In this document: positions 61,753 through 64,000 of the stretch, piece by piece
Position numbering within the stretch: the first letter of the stretch is position 1
Layout of the letters: every line of letters begins with the position of its first letter
Made by a program: the position numbers and the translations under genes
Notes under the pieces: generated by a model
Told to the model about the DNA's origin: nothing
The model's database searches: none
Seen by the model: the letters and a program-made list of their open reading frames with translations, nothing else
Assembly (NCBI GenBank): GCA_019694655.1
Contig: JAIBBN010000003.1
Span: forward strand, 248,001 to 312,000
Direction: 5' to 3'
DNA: 64,000 nucleotides
Source of the DNA: Leptospirales bacterium
GTDB taxonomy: Bacteria; Spirochaetota; Leptospiria; Leptospirales; Leptonemataceae

Positions 61753-64000
61753 GCTCAATTCAGAATGATGCACGAGTCGTCTGGCCGCATAATCAGACAT
61801 CGGGCTTCGAAGGGCGCGAGCGCAGCGTCGCCGGACGAATCCTCATTGTAGAAGACAGTTCCACGCAGGCCGCGGCATTGCGCGCGCTTCTGGAGTCTGC
61901 GGGCTTTGAGATTGAACTGGCTGGCGATGGCCCCTCCGCTCTGACGGCGCTGCCCTTGTTTCATCCCGATCTGGTCATTACCGACATCGTCATGCCTGGC
62001 ATGACCGGATTTGAGCTCTGCTCGCGCATCAAAGCAGAAGCGGAATGGTCGCAGACGCCGGTCATGCTGCTCACTTCCTTGAACGATACACAGGACATCA
62101 TTCATGCCCTGGAGTGCGGCGCGGACAATTTCTTAACGAAGCCATACAATGTGCAATATCTGGTTTCCCGGATTCGACAATTGATGGCCAGTCTGGAACT
62201 CCGCCAGGGCGGCAAAATGCAGCTCGGCGTAGAGCTGATCTTTGGCAACCGTCGACACTTCATTACCGCGGAACGACAGCAAATTCTGGACTTGCTGCTT
62301 TCCACCTACGAAGCCGCACAGCTGCGCAACAGCGAACTGGCGCGCGCCAGCGACGAATTGCAAGTTATGAACGAGCGACTCGAAGAGCTGGTACAGGAAC
62401 GAACCGCTCAGCTCAACGATAAAGTGCATGCTCTGGAAACCACTCAGACAGCCTTGCAGGCGGAGAAGGAATTCACGACACACGTGGTACAATCCTCGCC
62501 GCTGTTGATCGTCGAACTTGATGCAATGGGCCATATCCTCTTTATCAATGGCGCTGTCGAATCGATGCTTGGCTATCATCCGGAGGAGTGTCTGGGAAAG
62601 GCCTGGAGCGACCTGATGCGCGGCGAGGCGCTGCTGGGACGGCTGAAGGTACAACTGGAGGACGCTGGCGCCGCGCGGCCGCAAAGCAAAGAGCTGGCGG
62701 CACGACATCGAGATGGTACAGAACGGATCATCGCCTGGACCGCTCTTCCGCCCTTGAAGCGCGGCGGCGACCCTGGCTGCATGGCCATTGGCTTGAACCT
62801 CACGGATCTGCGCCAGGCCGAACGCGAAAATCAAAAACAAGAGCGCCTCTTTCGCGACCTGCTGGAATCCGCGCCGGACGCAATGGTCATTGTAGATCAG
62901 CGCGGCGTGATCGAGATCGTCAATTCGCAGGCTGAAAGACTCTTTGGCTGCCGCCGCGAGGAGCTTCTGGGGCAGCCAATGGATATGCTGCTGCCCGACG
63001 AAGAACGCGAAGCCTACCGCCAGCGGCTCTTGATCCACTTTTCACAAAACGCAGAGGGGCAGGCCGCTGCGGCGGTAGAACTCTACGGTCGCAAGAGCGA
63101 TGGTCGCAAGTTTCCAGTGGAAGTCAGTTTGAGTCCGATTCGTAGCGGCGAAACCATGTTGGTAGCCAGCGCCATCCGTGACATCTCCGATCGGCGCGCA
63201 GCGGAACGTGCGCTTCGTGAACGCGATCGCCAGCTGCATGAAACGCAAGAACTGGCGCGGATCAGCGGCTGGGAAATCGATTCGACCGATGACCGGCACA
63301 TCTGGACGGCCGAGGCGCTGCAACTGCTTGGGCTGCAAACGGCCGATAGCGCCTGCGGCATCGACGGACTGTTAGAGCTGCTGGATGCCGAGGGTCGAGA
63401 GCAAGTAGAGAGCGCGTATCGTGAATTGGTCAACCATCTTGTTCCCTTCATTCTTGAATGCCGGGTAGTGCGTGAGAACCGTCCCGATCAATGGCTGCAA
63501 ATGCGCGGCGTTGTTGTTTCAGAAGATGGCGGTCGGCAGCGCCTGGCCGGTACAATTCAAGATGTTACGGAGCGCATGGAACTGACGCTGCAGCTGAACC
63601 AGTCGGCCAAGCTGGCGACGCTCGGAGAAATGGCAACCGGCGTGGCCCACGAGCTCAATCAACCTTTGAATGCGATTCGGATTTCCAGCACCATGGTGCG
63701 CGATGCTCTGGCGGCCGAGGATCTGGACCGCGAATTCATCGCCGCTCGATTGGATCGAATTCAGGATATGGTCGATCGCATGAGCCGCTTTGTATCGCAC
63801 ATGCGTACCTTTGGCCGCAAAAGCGGTCAATCGCGGGTCAACATCGATCCCAACCAGCCGATTCGGAGCGCGCTGGAGTTTCTGGAGCAGAAGCTGAAGA
63901 ACGCCGGCGTCGAAGTGGATTTGCAGCTTTCCGATGGATTGCCGCTTGTTCTGGCTGACGCAATCAACTTTGAACAGGTCTACATCAATCTGATTGTAAA
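61749..64000 (+). CDS. REC-PAS-histidine kinase, 3' end outside window
   Basis: A partial protein of 750 residues reaching the window edge. An N-terminal REC domain has acceptor Asp79 (LVITDIVMPGMTG). A coiled coil (about 200-240, ELVQERTAQLNDKVHALE), three PAS domains (about 240-360, 370-480, and a PAS-like region near 490-590) and a HisKA domain with H634 in TGVAHELNQPLNAIR follow. The ATPase domain begins at FEQVYINLIVN. REC first and kinase last suggests it receives phosphate from the operon's CheA-REC. It occupies the place of WspR. The ATG at 61749 overlaps cheB by ATGA. Confidence 0.9.
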   Translation, partial: MSSIQNDARVVWPHNQTSGFEGRERSVAGRILIVEDSSTQAAALRALLESAGFEIELAGDGPSALTALPLFHPDLVITDIVMPGMTGFELCSRIKAEAEWSQTPVMLLTSLNDTQDIIHALECGADNFLTKPYNVQYLVSRIRQLMASLELRQGGKMQLGVELIFGNRRHFITAERQQILDLLLSTYEAAQLRNSELARASDELQVMNERLEELVQERTAQLNDKVHALETTQTALQAEKEFTTHVVQSSPLLIVELDAMGHILFINGAVESMLGYHPEECLGKAWSDLMRGEALLGRLKVQLEDAGAARPQSKELAARHRDGTERIIAWTALPPLKRGGDPGCMAIGLNLTDLRQAERENQKQERLFRDLLESAPDAMVIVDQRGVIEIVNSQAERLFGCRREELLGQPMDMLLPDEEREAYRQRLLIHFSQNAEGQAAAAVELYGRKSDGRKFPVEVSLSPIRSGETMLVASAIRDISDRRAAERALRERDRQLHETQELARISGWEIDSTDDRHIWTAEALQLLGLQTADSACGIDGLLELLDAEGREQVESAYRELVNHLVPFILECRVVRENRPDQWLQMRGVVVSEDGGRQRLAGTIQDVTERMELTLQLNQSAKLATLGEMATGVAHELNQPLNAIRISSTMVRDALAAEDLDREFIAARLDRIQDMVDRMSRFVSHMRTFGRKSGQSRVNIDPNQPIRSALEFLEQKLKNAGVEVDLQLSDGLPLVLADAINFEQVYINLIV

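Overview
The window is a GC-rich, gene-dense bacterial chromosome segment with almost no spacer DNA. Many genes are joined by ATGA, GTGA or TGATG stop/start overlaps. Several traits point to a spirochaete of the order Leptospirales: a FliH-type flagellar protein, a TRL-type lipoprotein, bactofilin, a lipoprotein LolA with a relaxed (Phe at -3) lipobox, many cyclic-nucleotide and sensory proteins, and the gene order nusA-infB-rbfA-truB-rpsO-pnp-dut followed by ftsK, lolA, rimO, pgsA and secDF. That assignment is an inference from gene content. No rRNA, CRISPR array, insertion sequence or prophage was seen.

Positions 1-26628 form one long plus-strand run of core genes. It begins with the 3' end of nusA, then translation and RNA genes (infB, rbfA, truB, rpsO, pnp), dut, a small PagL-like outer-membrane protein, and ftsK. 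Envelope and transport genes follow (lolA, a rodZ-like gene, rimO, pgsA, trpD, yajC, an unknown exported anchor protein, secD, secF). The run ends with ribD, pcrA, a small exported protein, cysQ, hfq and a glycosyltransferase. Positions 26595-31362 form a minus-strand run: an enoyl-CoA hydratase-like gene, dcd, a membrane protein, a UvrB/C-motif protein, a long aldo/keto reductase, a mini-TPR protein and bactofilin. A CDF metal transporter and a solitary fliH follow on the plus strand. About 460 bp of non-coding DNA full of perfect inverted repeats and a 75-bp direct repeat then lead to inorganic pyrophosphatase and a TRL-like lipoprotein.

Positions 34936-37756 hold an AsmA-like membrane protein, an elongator-type tRNA-Met, an initiator tRNA-fMet with a clear promoter, a GAF-GGDEF diguanylate cyclase, a small Cys-rich protein and tRNA-Leu(CAA). 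Next come rsmE and, on the minus strand, the 2-oxoglutarate dehydrogenase set sucA-sucB-lpdA, a stand-alone rpsR and an esterase-fold protein that has lost its catalytic serine and histidine. A plus-strand cassette of two cyclic-nucleotide-binding proteins, a degenerate SpoIIE-like protein and an SGNH-fold membrane protein follows. After it are a small c-type cytochrome, a DoxX protein and a membrane LytTR regulator with phased repeats downstream.

The last 9.3 kb is one operon: cheW, cheR-TPR, cheW, a methyl-accepting chemoreceptor, cheA-REC, cheB and a REC-PAS-histidine kinase that runs off the window. Its composition matches the Wsp-type chemosensory pathway of pseudomonads, but the usual REC-GGDEF output protein (WspR) is replaced by a REC-led sensor kinase. 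I judge this the most interesting system in the window. The other leads worth following are the repeat island after fliH, the phased repeats after the LytTR gene, and the inactive-looking enzyme relatives near 45 kb.
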